Position numbers and translations under genes: made by a program
NCBI RefSeq assembly: GCF_905397275.1
Contig: NZ_CAJPUY010000017.1
Coordinates: forward strand, 1 to 64,000
DNA length: 64,000 nt
From: Cupriavidus yeoncheonensis
GTDB taxonomy: Bacteria; Pseudomonadota; Gammaproteobacteria; Burkholderiales; Burkholderiaceae
Direction of reading: 5' to 3'
The notes under the pieces: model-generated
The model's database searches: none
Told to the model about the DNA's origin: nothing
The model's input: only the letters and a program-made list of their open reading frames with translations
Part shown: positions 1-10,200 of the stretch, piece by piece
How positions within the stretch are numbered: position 1 is the first letter of the stretch
Layout of the letters: the number at the start of each line of letters is the position of its first letter

Positions 1-1231
1 GACGCTGCGCGCGCAGATGGAGCAGGCCAGCGCCAACGCCGCGGGCCATCAGCAGCAGATCACCGACACGCTGGCGCAGACCGCGCGCGATATGTCGGCG
101 GAAGCGCGCACCCACGCCAGCAGCACCATCGCCGAGATCGACCGCCTGGTCCGGGCGGCGGAACTGGCCCCGAAGGCCGCCGTCGCGCTGCAGGAAGAAC
201 TGGCCTCCCGCGATCAGCAGCGCCTGGCCGCATGGACCGAGGCGCTGGCCGGCATGGCGGCGACGCTGCGCGCGCAGATGGAGCAGGCCAGCGCCAACGC
301 CGCGGGCCATCAGCAGCAGATCACCGACACGCTGGCGCAGACCGCGCGCGCGATGTCGGCGGAAGCGCGCACGCACGCCAGCAGCACCATCGCCGAGATC
401 GACCGCCTGGTGCAGGCCGCCGAGCAGGCCCCCAAGGCCGCCGTGGCCCTTCAGGCCGACATGGCCGCGCGCGACGAGCAGCGCATGACCGCCTGGACCG
501 AGACGCTGGGCACCATGGCCGCATCGCTGCGACAGGAATGGGAGCAGGCCACGACGCAGACGACCAGCCGCCAGCAGGAAATCTGCGACACGCTGGCGCA
601 GACCTCGCGCGAGATTACGGCCCAGACGCAGGCACAAGCCAGCCACACCATCGCCGAGGTCTCCCGCCTGGTGCAGGTCGCCACCGAAGCGCCCAAGGCC
701 GCGGCCGAGGTCATCGCGGAACTGCGCCAGAAGCTCACGGACAGCATGGGGCGCGACAACGCGATGCTCGAAGAGCGCGGCCGCCTGCTGGAAACGCTGG
801 GCACGCTGCTCGATGCGGTCAACCATGCCTCCACCGAGCAGCGCGCGGCCGTCGACAGCCTCGTCGCCACCACGGCCGACCTGCTCGATCGTGTCGGCAC
901 GCGCTTCCACGATCAGGTGGAAGCCGAAACCGGCAAGCTCGCCAGCGTGGCCGCGCAGGTCACGGGCAGCGCCGTCGAAGTGGCCAGCCTCGGCGAGGCA
1001 CTTGGCGTGGCCGTGCAGATGTTCAGCGCGTCCAACGACAAGCTGATGGCGCACCTGGAGCGCATCGAGACCGCGCTCGACAAATCCATGGTGCGCAGCG
1101 ACGAGCAGCTTGCCTACTACGTGGCGCAGGCGCGCGAGGTCGTCGACCTCAGCATGCGCTCGCAGAAGCAGGTGCTTGACGACCTGCAGCAGCTTGCCGG
1201 GCAACAGGCATCCAACGCAGAGGCGGCATGA
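1..1231 (+). CDS. DUF802-type coiled-coil protein, 5' end outside the window
   Basis: The frame is open from base 2, so the window begins inside this gene and the first in-frame ATG (base 17) is an internal Met. The protein is an Ala/Gln/Glu-rich, almost fully helical coiled coil without catalytic motifs. It contains an 87-residue tandem repeat: copies start at bases 2 and 263 and are nearly identical, and a third, diverged copy starts near base 524. The C-terminal 150 residues are non-repetitive. The stop overlaps the ATG of the next gene by 4 bp (ATGA), so the two are translationally coupled. In Burkholderiales, DUF802 proteins sit directly upstream of OmpA-domain and DUF2894 proteins, as here. 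An envelope or cell-shape scaffold is plausible, but the function is unknown. Confidence 0.75.
   Translation, partial: TLRAQMEQASANAAGHQQQITDTLAQTARDMSAEARTHASSTIAEIDRLVRAAELAPKAAVALQEELASRDQQRLAAWTEALAGMAATLRAQMEQASANAAGHQQQITDTLAQTARAMSAEARTHASSTIAEIDRLVQAAEQAPKAAVALQADMAARDEQRMTAWTETLGTMAASLRQEWEQATTQTTSRQQEICDTLAQTSREITAQTQAQASHTIAEVSRLVQVATEAPKAAAEVIAELRQKLTDSMGRDNAMLEERGRLLETLGTLLDAVNHASTEQRAAVDSLVATTADLLDRVGTRFHDQVEAETGKLASVAAQVTGSAVEVASLGEALGVAVQMFSASNDKLMAHLERIETALDKSMVRSDEQLAYYVAQAREVVDLSMRSQKQVLDDLQQLAGQQASNAEAA
2..523 (+). repeat. Two near-identical 261-bp in-frame tandem repeats
   Basis: Bases 2-262 and 263-523 are a direct repeat of 261 bp (87 codons). Over the first roughly 150 nt of each copy I see only a few differences, for example codon GAT versus GCG in front of an ATG. 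Identity falls toward the end of the unit, and the third copy after base 524 is recognisable only at the protein level. This suggests recent expansion of the coiled-coil repeat. More copies probably lie upstream of the window. Confidence 0.85.
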
Positions 1232-1878
1232 GAGACGACGACATCGACGCAGGGGTCGAGCCGTCGGTGCCGACCTGGGCCGTCTTCGGCGACCTGATGT
1301 CCGTGGTGCTGGGGGCGTTCGTGCTGATCCTGCTGGGCGTCATCGGCGCGCAGATGGAACTCACGTCCAGGCTGGAGAAGGAAGCGAGGCAGCGCCAGGA
1401 AGAAATGCAGCGCCGAGAGAGTCTGGAAAAGGCGCTCGCGGCGCCGCTGGCCGCCGGCCGCGTGACGCTGGTGAACGGCCGCATCGGCATCAATGGCAAC
1501 GTGCTGTTCGCGCTCAACTCGGACCAGCTCCAGCCGCAGGGCCGTGACGTGCTGAAGAGCCTGGCCGGCCCGCTGTCGGCCTACCTGCGCTCGCGCGACG
1601 AGATCCTGATGGTGAGCGGCTTCACCGACGACCAGCAGGTGCGCGAACGCAACCGCCGGTTCGCCGACAACTGGGAACTGTCCGCCCAGCGCGCCCTGAC
1701 GGTGACCCGCGCCCTGATCGATGCGGGCATTCCGGCCGCATCCGTGTTCTCGGCCGCGTTCGGTGCCGAGCAGCCGGTGACGTCGAATGCCGACGAGGCC
1801 GGCCGCGCCCGCAACCGGCGCGTGGAGATCGCTCCCGTTCCGCGCGTATCCATGGGCACGGGGAAGCCGCATGGCTAG
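1228..1878 (+). CDS. OmpA-family protein with N-terminal membrane anchor
   Basis: 216 aa. One transmembrane helix around residues 15-45 (DLMSVVLGAFVLILLGVIG) is followed by a short coiled coil (about 45-75). A C-terminal OmpA/MotB-like peptidoglycan-binding domain occupies about 90-210. The domain shows the NVLFALNSDQL strand, the SGFTDD segment and the terminal RNRRVEI signature. The start overlaps the upstream stop by 4 bp and its own stop overlaps the next ORF by 8 bp, so the three genes form one coupled operon. The MotB-like layout (one TM plus OmpA) suggests an inner-membrane protein that binds the cell wall, perhaps with the upstream coiled-coil protein. Confidence 0.85.
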   Translation: MRDDDIDAGVEPSVPTWAVFGDLMSVVLGAFVLILLGVIGAQMELTSRLEKEARQRQEEMQRRESLEKALAAPLAAGRVTLVNGRIGINGNVLFALNSDQLQPQGRDVLKSLAGPLSAYLRSRDEILMVSGFTDDQQVRERNRRFADNWELSAQRALTVTRALIDAGIPAASVFSAAFGAEQPVTSNADEAGRARNRRVEIAPVPRVSMGTGKPHG

Positions 1879-2527
1879 CGACGCCGTGCTCGACACGCTG
1901 GCCGCCTGGCGCGAGAGCGGCGCCGACCGCGTCGACCCGGTCCGGTTCCGCCTGATCGAAGCGATGGCACGGCGTGCGGCTGGCCACAGTGGCGACGCAC
2001 GCAGCCTGCTCGACGGCAGGCTGTCGGAACTGGTCAGGGCCTACGGCGATACCGTGGGACACGCAGCGCTGCGGGACGCCGGCGATGCGCCGCACCCCGG
2101 GCTGCCGGCGCGCGGCACGCTGGCCGAGGTGGTCGACTACATCGCGAGCCAGGCCCCGTTGCGCGATGCCACCGCTGCCCCCGGCGCGGCGCCGCGCAGC
2201 GCGCCACGCGACAGATGGCGCGTCGAGCCGAAGCTGATCGACTATTTCCGGGATACCTGGACGCGCGTCAGCGCGAGCCAGCAGTTGCAGCAGTCGCTGG
2301 AGCGGGTGCCCGAGCACGCGGGGCCGCTCAATTCCAGCCATCTCGTGCATCGCTCGCTGACGCTGATGCGCGAGATGTCGCCCGCGTACTTCGAGCAGTT
2401 CCTGTCTTACGTGGATGCGCTGACGTGGCTGGAACAGATGCATGGCGGCGGCGCCGCGGCCGTCAGGGAAGCGCCGCGCGCCGGCGTGGTGAAGAAGGTC
2501 GTTCGCGCCAGGACGACGCGCAAGTAG
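1871..2527 (+). CDS. DUF2894 domain-containing protein
   Basis: 218 aa, soluble, no signal peptide. I chose the ATG at 1871 (MASDAVLDTLAAWRESGAD) because it overlaps the stop of the OmpA-domain gene by 8 bp; an upstream in-frame ATG would lie deep inside that gene. The C-terminal half has a conserved-looking block (LNSSHLVHRSLTLMREMSP, then YLEQFL-like and LTWLEQM), and the extreme C-terminus is basic. It is the third member of the DUF802-OmpA-DUF2894 operon. The function is unknown; the context points to an envelope-associated complex. Confidence 0.75.
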   Translation: MASDAVLDTLAAWRESGADRVDPVRFRLIEAMARRAAGHSGDARSLLDGRLSELVRAYGDTVGHAALRDAGDAPHPGLPARGTLAEVVDYIASQAPLRDATAAPGAAPRSAPRDRWRVEPKLIDYFRDTWTRVSASQQLQQSLERVPEHAGPLNSSHLVHRSLTLMREMSPAYFEQFLSYVDALTWLEQMHGGGAAAVREAPRAGVVKKVVRARTTRK

Positions 2528-2558
2528 GCGGGCGGCACGCAAGCGTTGACTGGCGCCC

Positions 2559-2584
2559 ATGACGGAACGCAGTGGTTCCGTCAT
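2559..2584. terminator. Hairpin between convergent genes
   Basis: Perfect 10-bp inverted repeat ATGACGGAAC / GTTCCGTCAT with a 6-nt loop (GCAGTG). It lies 31 nt after the DUF2894 stop and before the convergent acyltransferase stop. There is no long T-tract on either side. A bidirectional terminator or transcript-end stabiliser is the likeliest role. Confidence 0.6.
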
Positions 2585-2643
2585 CCATGTATCCCGGATA
2601 AGGCGGATAAGCGCGACTCACGCGGCTCCGGCTCCGGCGCGCC

Positions 2644-3522
2644 TCAATAGATCCTCGCTTCCCCCGCGGGCCGGTTCTTGAAGCGGCGGTGCACCCAATA
2701 GTACTGCTCGGGATTTCGCAGGATCTGCGTTTCGAGAAACGCGTTCATCTGCGCCGCGTCGGCCGTCACGCAGGCAGACGGAAAACCCTGCAGGGGCTTG
2801 AACACCCGGAGCTTGTAGCCGCGATAATCGGGCAAGACCTCGGTTGTGAATGGCACCACCTGCGCACCTGTTACCCTGGCGAGACGGGACACCGAGATCA
2901 GTGTGCAGGCCGAGACGCCGAAGAACGGCACGAAGACGGAGTCCTTCAGGCCGAAGTCCATGTCAGCGGCAAGCATGACCGGCACGCCCTTGCGCAATGA
3001 CTGGATGACCTGCCTGGCGCTGTCGTTGCGCGGCACCATGACCGCGCCAAACCGCTCGCGCTGCGTTCTGGCAATGTTTTCGAGCGCCCGGTTCGACATC
3101 CGGGTGTAGAGCGACGTCACGGGGTTGGCCATCGAATAGAACATGCAGCCGGCTTCGATGGCGACGAAGTGGAAGCCGAGGAAAATCGTCGGCGTGCGCG
3201 AGCACGACGACAGGTCGATCTCGGATTCCAGTCGCATGAGGCCATTGAGGCGCTCGCGGTCACCAAACCATTGCACGCCTCGCTCGACGTAGCTGCGCAT
3301 GACGTGGCGAAAATGCAGCCGTGCCAGGCCGCGCCGTGCGGCATCGGTCAGGTCGGGGAAACACAACGACAGGTTGGTATGGACGATGTCCCGCCTGCGG
3401 CTCGGGATGCAGTAAAGCAGCCCGCCAAGTGCTGCGCCAATGCGGGCGGACCATCGATACGGCACTGCGGCGAAAGCCTTGAGCAGCAGGGTAAGCAATG
3501 CCGCAATGAGGCTGTCGATCAT
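2644..3522 (-). CDS. Lipid A biosynthesis (lauroyl-type) acyltransferase
   Basis: 292 aa, LpxL/HtrB superfamily (PF03279). These inner-membrane enzymes transfer a fatty acyl chain to a Kdo-lipid A precursor. The start at 3522 (MIDSLIAALLTLLLKAFAAV) puts a membrane-anchor helix at the N-terminus; the longer ORF upstream adds only an unlikely basic stretch. The catalytic HX4E motif is visible as FHFVAIE (His118-Glu123). Other family blocks are NLSLCFP near residue 50, AADMDFG in the middle and YYWVHRRFK at the C-terminus. It could equally be a general lysophospholipid acyltransferase of this family. It is monocistronic or a read-through target of the Bug gene upstream. Confidence 0.85.
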   Translation of the reverse strand: MIDSLIAALLTLLLKAFAAVPYRWSARIGAALGGLLYCIPSRRRDIVHTNLSLCFPDLTDAARRGLARLHFRHVMRSYVERGVQWFGDRERLNGLMRLESEIDLSSCSRTPTIFLGFHFVAIEAGCMFYSMANPVTSLYTRMSNRALENIARTQRERFGAVMVPRNDSARQVIQSLRKGVPVMLAADMDFGLKDSVFVPFFGVSACTLISVSRLARVTGAQVVPFTTEVLPDYRGYKLRVFKPLQGFPSACVTADAAQMNAFLETQILRNPEQYYWVHRRFKNRPAGEARIY

Positions 3523-3713
3523 GAGGGGGAGATAGCGGCGTCGCTGGCACGCGGCCGGACGACTGGCATGGGAGGACCTGCACTGTAGCACGCCGGCCGG
3601 ATTCGCTGCGGCAATCCGTCAGCCCGGGAGGCGGCCCGGGAGGGAGCCCCGGGTCGCCGATGGCAGGCGCAGCCTTCTGAAGCCGCCGCCCGCCGTGCAT
3701 TGCCGCAGCGCCA

Positions 3714-4736
3714 TCAGTCCAGCGTGATGCCTTCGCGCTGGATCACCGCGCCCCAGTTCGCATCCTCCTTCTCGATGCGCTTCGCGAACGTGGCGGAATC
3801 GATCATCACCACATCGCCCTGCTGCCCGAGGGCCGCCTTCGCCTTGCTGTCCTCAAGCATCCCGTGCGTGATCGCATTCAGCTTCTGAACGATCTGCGGC
3901 GGCGTGCCGGCGGGGGCGAGCATGCCGATCCAGAACGTCACGTTGAACGGCGCAATGCCGAGTTCTTCGAGGGTCGGCACATCCGGCAACTGCGTCATGC
4001 GCTTCGATGAACTGACGGCGAGCGGCTTGAGCTTGCCGACCTTGATCTGCGGCAGCGCGGTCCAGGTGTCGAAGGCGGTCTCCAGCTCCCCGCTCATCAC
4101 GGCCATCTCCGCCTGCGCGGCGGACTTGTACGGAATATGCGTCGTCCTGATCTTCGTCCGGTTGTTCAGCATCGCGAAGCTCAGGTGCGCGATATTGCCG
4201 GGGCCCGCCGAGCCGTAGCTGATCTTGCCGGGATTCTGCGCCGCGAACTTGACGAGGTCCGGCACCGTGCCGACGGCGTTCTTCTGCGACCACTCCGGGT
4301 TCGTCACGAGGATGAATGGCGCCTCTAGCACGAGCGTGACCGGCGTGAAGTCCTTCGGCTTGTAGTTGCTCTTCTTGTAGACCTGGTGGTTGATGGTGAT
4401 GCTGCTGGAATTGGTGACCAGCAGCGTGTAACCATCCGGCGCCGCCCTGGCGGCCTCGGCCACGCCGATCAGCCCGTTCGCGCCGGCCTTGTTGTCCACG
4501 ATCACGGACTGTCCGAGCGACTTGCTCAGGTGCTCGGACAGGACGCGCGCCACGGTGTCGGTGAACGATCCCGCCGGGAACGGCACGATCATCCGGATCG
4601 GCTTGTTCGGCCAGTTTGCGCTCTGCGCGGCGGCCGGACCCGACATGGTGCAAGTCAGCGCGACCAGCGCGGCGACGGCGAGTCCGAACCGGCCCGCGGC
4701 CCGCTGGCAGCGTGAAGCAATGTTGCGTTCCTGCAT
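3714..4736 (-). CDS. Tripartite tricarboxylate transporter (Bug/TctC) periplasmic receptor
   Basis: 340 aa. A Sec signal peptide covers about residues 1-38 (GLAVAALVALTC...AAAQS), followed by the Bug fold. Family hallmarks are KPIRMIVPFPAGS at the mature N-terminus, NKAGANGLIG, AAPDGYTLL and GSAGPGNIAHLS. Bug proteins bind small carboxylates or amides. It starts 45 nt after the stop of the fused CoA-transferase and is the last gene of the sigma-54-dependent carboxylase operon, so it probably captures the substrate of that pathway. No TctA/TctB membrane genes are in the window. Confidence 0.88.
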   Translation of the reverse strand: MQERNIASRCQRAAGRFGLAVAALVALTCTMSGPAAAQSANWPNKPIRMIVPFPAGSFTDTVARVLSEHLSKSLGQSVIVDNKAGANGLIGVAEAARAAPDGYTLLVTNSSSITINHQVYKKSNYKPKDFTPVTLVLEAPFILVTNPEWSQKNAVGTVPDLVKFAAQNPGKISYGSAGPGNIAHLSFAMLNNRTKIRTTHIPYKSAAQAEMAVMSGELETAFDTWTALPQIKVGKLKPLAVSSSKRMTQLPDVPTLEELGIAPFNVTFWIGMLAPAGTPPQIVQKLNAITHGMLEDSKAKAALGQQGDVVMIDSATFAKRIEKEDANWGAVIQREGITLD

Positions 4737-4781
4737 GCTTGTCTCCTGTTCCTGCTGATAGTTCGTGAAAGGCTGGTTGAC

Positions 4782-7244
4782 CTATGCGGCCTTGCCCGAT
4801 GACCTGGGCTGCGCCGTCTTGCCGGTAATTCCCATGCGTTCAAGTTCCGCGATCCGCGCCGCGCCGAGTCCCAGCACGCAGGCCAGGACTTCTTCGGTGT
4901 GCTGGCCCAGGGTCGGCGCCGCGTTGCGGATCGGCATGGCTTCGTTGCCGGTGCGGAACCATGCGGTGCTGGCGGTGTACGTGCCGCTGTGCGCGCGCTC
5001 CAGGCCGCGCCAGAATCCGCGTGCGCGCAGGTGGGCGTCCTGGAGCACCTGCGACATCGGACGGACCACGCCAGCGGCGATGCCGGCCTGCTGCAGCAGG
5101 CGCATGGCGTCTTCCGGATCGCGCGCGGCGGTCCACGACGCGATCGCCGCCTCGATCCTGTCCTGCTGCGCACGACGCCCTGCGGCATCGGCCAGCCGTC
5201 GATCGTCGCCGAGGTCTCCCCTGCCGATCGCGCGGCACAGTCCGGGCCAGTCCGCATCCGTGGCGGTCAGCACGATCCACGCGTCGTCGCCAGCGCAGCG
5301 GAAGCAGCCATGCGGTGCGTTCACGGGATGGCGATTGCCCTGGCGCGGCGCGACCGCGCCCGAAACCGACTGTTCGATGATGAACGGCGCCGCCATCGGC
5401 AACATGGCTTCGACCTGCGACAGATTGAGATGCCGGCCCTTGCCCGTCGCCTGCTGCGCGAACAGCGCCAGCAGCATCGCGGCCCCCGCATTCAGGCCAC
5501 CGACCGGATCGCCGTAGGCGTACGAGGTCATGGCAGGCGGCCCGTCCGGGTGTCCGGTGTGGAGCGGCAGCCCGCTGGCCTGCTCGAGCGTGCCGCCATA
5601 GGCGCGCGTGTTGCTCCACGCGTTGCCCAGCCCGAAGGCCGGCATCGACACCATGACCAGGCGTTCGTTCACGGCGCGCAGTGCCTCGTAGTCGAGGCCG
5701 AGCTTCGGCAGGACCTCGGCCGAGTAGTTCTCGATCACCGCGTCGGCGCGTGCCACCAGGTCGAGCAGCAACTGCCTGCCTTCGGGCCGCGTCAGGTCCA
5801 GCGTGATGCCGAGCTTGTTGCGGTTCATCAGGTTGAAGTTGGAGTTCTTCTCGTACAGCCGCTCCCGATAGAATTCCTCGGTGAAGTTGGCGCCGCGCCA
5901 CCAGTCCGGATAGCCCGTGCTCTCGACCTTGATGATCTCCGCGCCGAAATCGGCCAGTGTCCGCGACGCGAGCGGCCCCGCCCAGCCCATCGTCAGGTCG
6001 ATGACGCGAACGCCCTGCAGCGGGAGTTCCGCAGAGGACGTCCTCCTGAGCTGCCGGCGCGGGTGGTGATCCAGTCCGGCGGCCCGGTAGAAGGCATCCT
6101 GCGCGCCCTTCACCGGTGCCGGACCGCCGAGCAGCGGCCCCGCCGCATCGAGGCGCAGCGGCACGACCGGGCCTTCGAATGCAATGCCTCCGGCTTCGAC
6201 CGGCACGAACGCATTGCGCTGGCGATGCACGTCCTGCCGCAGCAGTTCCTCCATGGTCGGCACGATCACCGTCGGATGCTTCTTGTCGCCGAGGATCTCG
6301 AACCACTCCCTGGCCGTGCGCGTCCGGAACGCGGGAATGAGCAGCGCGTCGATCTCGTCCGCCCGAGCCATGCGTTCCTGGCCGTTGGCGAAGCGCGGAT
6401 CGCTGCCCAATTCGGGACGCCCGATGGCTTCGCACAGTGCCTTCCACTGCGGCAGCGTGTGCGTGAAGATGCCGATCCAGCCCTGCGCGGTCTCGAAGAT
6501 GCCGGCCGGATGCGTGCCGCAGAAGCGGTTGACGCCAAGGCGCCGCAGCGGGTGGCGCTGGTCGGGCACCATGCCGGCTTCCATCTCGACCACGCTGAAG
6601 ATGCACTCATGCTCGCTCAGCACGTACCGGCGGCTGCCTTGACCGCTGCCGATCAGGCCTGCCACCGCGGCCGAGAATGCGGTCAGGCCGACGACGATCG
6701 CGGTCTGCACATCATGGGGCATGTGCGGAGGGCCGTCTGCCGGGCCGCTTCCGTGCACCGCGCCGGCAAGGGCCCGGCACATGGCCTCCCCGCCCGCATA
6801 CTCGCTGTAGGGCCCGCTCTCTCCGAACCAGGTGAGGGCCACCTCGACCGGCTCATGCCCGCCGTCCGCGCCGGACCAGACCGGCGTGGCGAGGATGCCC
6901 GCCCCCCCGGTCAGTGCGCGCGCGTCGAGCACCACGTCGCAAGTGCGCGCGAGCTGTGCAAGCCATGCGCTGTCGTCCACGCTTGCCACATCGGCGGTGA
7001 CGCTGCGCTTGTTGGTGTTCAGCCACGCGAACAGCGCGCTGTCCGGCTGCGCCGCGCCGGGCACGCTGACCATCGGCGGCATCTGCCGCCATGCATCGCC
7101 CGCAAGGCTTTCGACCTTGATGACTTCGGCGCCGAAGTCGGAGAACAGCTTGCCCGCGTACGCCAGCGCCGGACCGGCGCCGATTTCGAGTACGCGCAGC
7201 CCGCCCAGCGCGAGCTGCGCCGGATCAGGACCTTTCATGATCAT
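4782..7244 (-). CDS. Tandem-fused type III (CaiB/BaiF) CoA-transferase
   Basis: 820 aa, twice the usual family length, with two CaiB/BaiF domains at about 10-410 and 425-810. Each opens with its own nucleotide-type segment (LRVLEIGAGPALAYAGKLF and VRVIDLTMGWAGPLASRTL, each followed by DFGAEIIKVES). The start at 7244 (MIMKGPDPAQ) has AGGGAG 5 nt upstream; the frame extending further is antisense to the carboxylase gene. At the position of the catalytic Asp of formyl-CoA transferase the first half has Glu (Glu153, GGEAMCRAL) and the second half Thr (GGTLEQA). Such fused forms probably act as intramolecular dimers moving CoA between carboxylates. It sits 44 nt behind the single-chain carboxylase. 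Confidence 0.85.
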   Translation of the reverse strand: MIMKGPDPAQLALGGLRVLEIGAGPALAYAGKLFSDFGAEVIKVESLAGDAWRQMPPMVSVPGAAQPDSALFAWLNTNKRSVTADVASVDDSAWLAQLARTCDVVLDARALTGGAGILATPVWSGADGGHEPVEVALTWFGESGPYSEYAGGEAMCRALAGAVHGSGPADGPPHMPHDVQTAIVVGLTAFSAAVAGLIGSGQGSRRYVLSEHECIFSVVEMEAGMVPDQRHPLRRLGVNRFCGTHPAGIFETAQGWIGIFTHTLPQWKALCEAIGRPELGSDPRFANGQERMARADEIDALLIPAFRTRTAREWFEILGDKKHPTVIVPTMEELLRQDVHRQRNAFVPVEAGGIAFEGPVVPLRLDAAGPLLGGPAPVKGAQDAFYRAAGLDHHPRRQLRRTSSAELPLQGVRVIDLTMGWAGPLASRTLADFGAEIIKVESTGYPDWWRGANFTEEFYRERLYEKNSNFNLMNRNKLGITLDLTRPEGRQLLLDLVARADAVIENYSAEVLPKLGLDYEALRAVNERLVMVSMPAFGLGNAWSNTRAYGGTLEQASGLPLHTGHPDGPPAMTSYAYGDPVGGLNAGAAMLLALFAQQATGKGRHLNLSQVEAMLPMAAPFIIEQSVSGAVAPRQGNRHPVNAPHGCFRCAGDDAWIVLTATDADWPGLCRAIGRGDLGDDRRLADAAGRRAQQDRIEAAIASWTAARDPEDAMRLLQQAGIAAGVVRPMSQVLQDAHLRARGFWRGLERAHSGTYTASTAWFRTGNEAMPIRNAAPTLGQHTEEVLACVLGLGAARIAELERMGITGKTAQPRSSGKAA

Positions 7245-7288
7245 GGAAACTCCCTGGCTGTGATGGACGGATCTCGCTGCGCCGGCGC

Positions 7289-10200
7289 TTACCACGCATC
7301 GACGAACGCGCGGCGCTCGCGGCGGCTGCGCACCTCGGCCGACGCAATGCCCTGTGCGATCCATTTCCGCGTCTGGGCCGGGTCGATCACGGCATCGATC
7401 TCCACCGCCGCGGCCGTGTTGATCGCGTGGCCGCGTTCGTACGACTGCGCGACCAGCTTGTCGAACAGCGCCTTGCGTTCGGGGCCGTCCGGCACCGCTT
7501 CGAGTTCCTTCCTGAAGCCGAGCCGGACGGCGCCTTCCAGGCCCATCGGGCCGAATTCGCCGGTCGGCCACGACACGGTGAAGTTCGCCGAGCGGAAGCC
7601 GCCGCCCGCCATGGCCATCGCGCCCAGGCCATAGCCCTTGCGCAGCGTCACGGCCAGCAGCGCGACACGCAGCTTGGCCGCCGTCAGGAACATGCGCGAC
7701 ACATGGCGCACCTGCGCGCGGGCCTCGCACTCGGGCCCGACCATGAACCCCGGGGTGTCGACCAGAGAGACGATCGGCAGCCCGTGCGCATCGCACAGTT
7801 GCATGAAGCGCGCGGCCTTGTCCGCGGCATCCGCGTCGATGGCGCCGCCGAGGTGATAGGGGTTGTTGGCCATGATGCCCACGGGCCGGCCTTCCACGCG
7901 CGCCAGCGCGGTGTGGATACCCGCGCCGAAGCCGCCGCGCAGCATCAGCACGCTGCCGGCGTCGGCGATCCCCTCGATGGCCTTGCGCGTGTCGTACACG
8001 CGCAGCCGGTTCTCGGGCACGACATGGCGCAGCGCCAGCGGGTCGGGCGCGCTCCAGTGTTCGACGCGCCCCTGGAACATCGACAGGTAGTGCTTCGCCA
8101 CCTGCACGGCTTCCGCCTCGTTCTCGACCAGCACGTCGATCACGCCATTGGCGAACTGCACCGGCGCGGGACCGACCTCTTCAGGGCGGAAGATGCCGAG
8201 ACCACCGCCTTCGATCATCGCCGGGCCCGCCATGCCGATATTCGCCGACTTGTCGGCAATGATCACATCGCAGCAGCCAAGGAACGCGGCGTTGCCGGCG
8301 AAGCAGCGGCCCGACACGATGCCGACCACCGGCACCTCGCCGCTGAGCTCCGCGAAGGCGGCAAACGACGGCTGGTAGAGCCCGGACACCGAGGGGAAAT
8401 CCACGTCGCCGGGCCGCCCGCCGCCGCCTTCGGCGAAGAGCACCAGCGGCAGTTCATCGCGCAGCGCCACTTCGACGATGCGGTCGGTCTTGATGTGATT
8501 GCGCTTGCCCTGCGTGCCCGCGAGCACCGTCGCGTCGTAGGCCATCACCGCGCTGCGTGCGCGGTCCGTGCCGACGAGCGCGCCGTTGATGTTGCCGATG
8601 CCGGTGATCAGTCCGTCCGCCGGCGTGTTGGCGATAAGGTCCTCTTTCGTGCGGCGGGTCGACTGCGCCGCGAGCGCCAGCGCGCCGTATTCCACGAAGG
8701 AATCGGCGTCGCACAGGTCGGCGACGTTCTCGCGGGCGGTGCGCTGGCCGCGCGAGCGGCGCCGGGCGACGGCGTCGGGCCGTGCGGCGTCTTCGAGGAT
8801 GGCATGCCGGTCCAGCACGCGCTGCAGGTCCGCCCGGATCGCGTGCGGATCGGCTTTCTGGGCCGCTGCAACGGACACGCCATCGGCCTCGACCTGCTCC
8901 AGCACGATCAGGATCTGGCCTTCGGATGTCAGCGCGCCCTTCTCCAGCCGCAGGTCGACCACGCGTCCACCGCATGCGGCCGCGATCGCGTGTTCCATCT
9001 TCATGGCGTCGAGCACCGCCACGGTCTGCCCTGGCTTGACGAGGTCATCGAGCCCGACGGAGATCTCGACCACACGGCCCGTCAGCGGCGCACGGATCGC
9101 GACCAGCCCTTCCTCCACCTCTTCCTCGGGTTCGGACGCGCGTGGCGTGTGCGCTGCCGCCGGGCGCGCGGCACCGCCGAGCAGCGCCTCCTGCGCACGC
9201 CCGGCTTGTGCAATGGCTTCGGCCGATGCCGCCAGCTCGGGCAGGATCGCTTCGAAGTGCCGCGTATGCACGTCCTGCGCGAGGAAGTCGTCGCGCTGCA
9301 CCAGCGCGCGCAGCAGATCGATATTGGTCGGCACGCCGACGATCCGGAACTCCGCAAGGCTGCGCTGCAGGCGCCGCACGGCGGCGTCGAACTTCGGCGC
9401 GGCGCTGGTCACGATCAGCTTGGCCAGCAGGGTGTCGAAGTTCGGCGATGGCTCGTAGCCGGTGTAGCCATGCGAATCGACGCGCACGTCGGGGCCGCAA
9501 GGCGGGTCGAAGCGCTCCAGCCGGCCATGCGCCGGCCGTGCAAGGCCCTGTGCATCGGTAATCTCCGCGTTGACACGGACCTGGATCGCATAGCCCTTCG
9601 GTTGCGGGGGCGTGGCCGCGTCGAGGCCAAGCTCGCCGAGCGTGCGCCCCGCTGCGAGACCGATCTGCAGCGCGACGAGATCCACGCCGGTGACCTGCTC
9701 GGTGATGGTGTGCTCGACCTGCAGGCGCGGATTGGCCTCGATGAAGACAAAGTCCTTCTGCTCGCCCGATGCGGTTTCCTCGACCAGGAACTCGAAGGTG
9801 CCCAGGCTCCGGTAGTTCACGCGGCGCGCGAGCCGCAGCGCGGCCTTGATGATCTGTTCGCGCAAGGCTGGCCGGAGCACCGGGCTTGGCGCGATCTCGA
9901 CGAGCTTCTGGAAGCGGCGCTGCAAGGTGCAGTCACGTTCGCCGAGCGCGATGACGTGGGCACCGTCGCCGGCAATCTGCACTTCGATATGGCGCGCGCG
10001 GCTGACCAGCCGCTCGGCATAGAGCGCATCGACCCCGAACGCGGAGGCCGCTTCGGACCGGCAGCGCGCATACGCTTCGGCCAGCTCCTCGCGCCGCCGC
10101 ACCACGCGCATGCCGCGGCCGCCGCCGCCGCCGACGGCCTTGATGACCACGCCGGCGTCGCCCTGCGCGTCGAAGAAGCTGGTGATCTCTTCGAGCGAAG

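Noticed and set aside
3592-3713. GC-rich CCCGGG-containing stretch between the acyltransferase and Bug genes as a terminator
   Set aside because: Several alternative short stems are possible, but none is dominant and no T-tract follows. Not reported as a feature.
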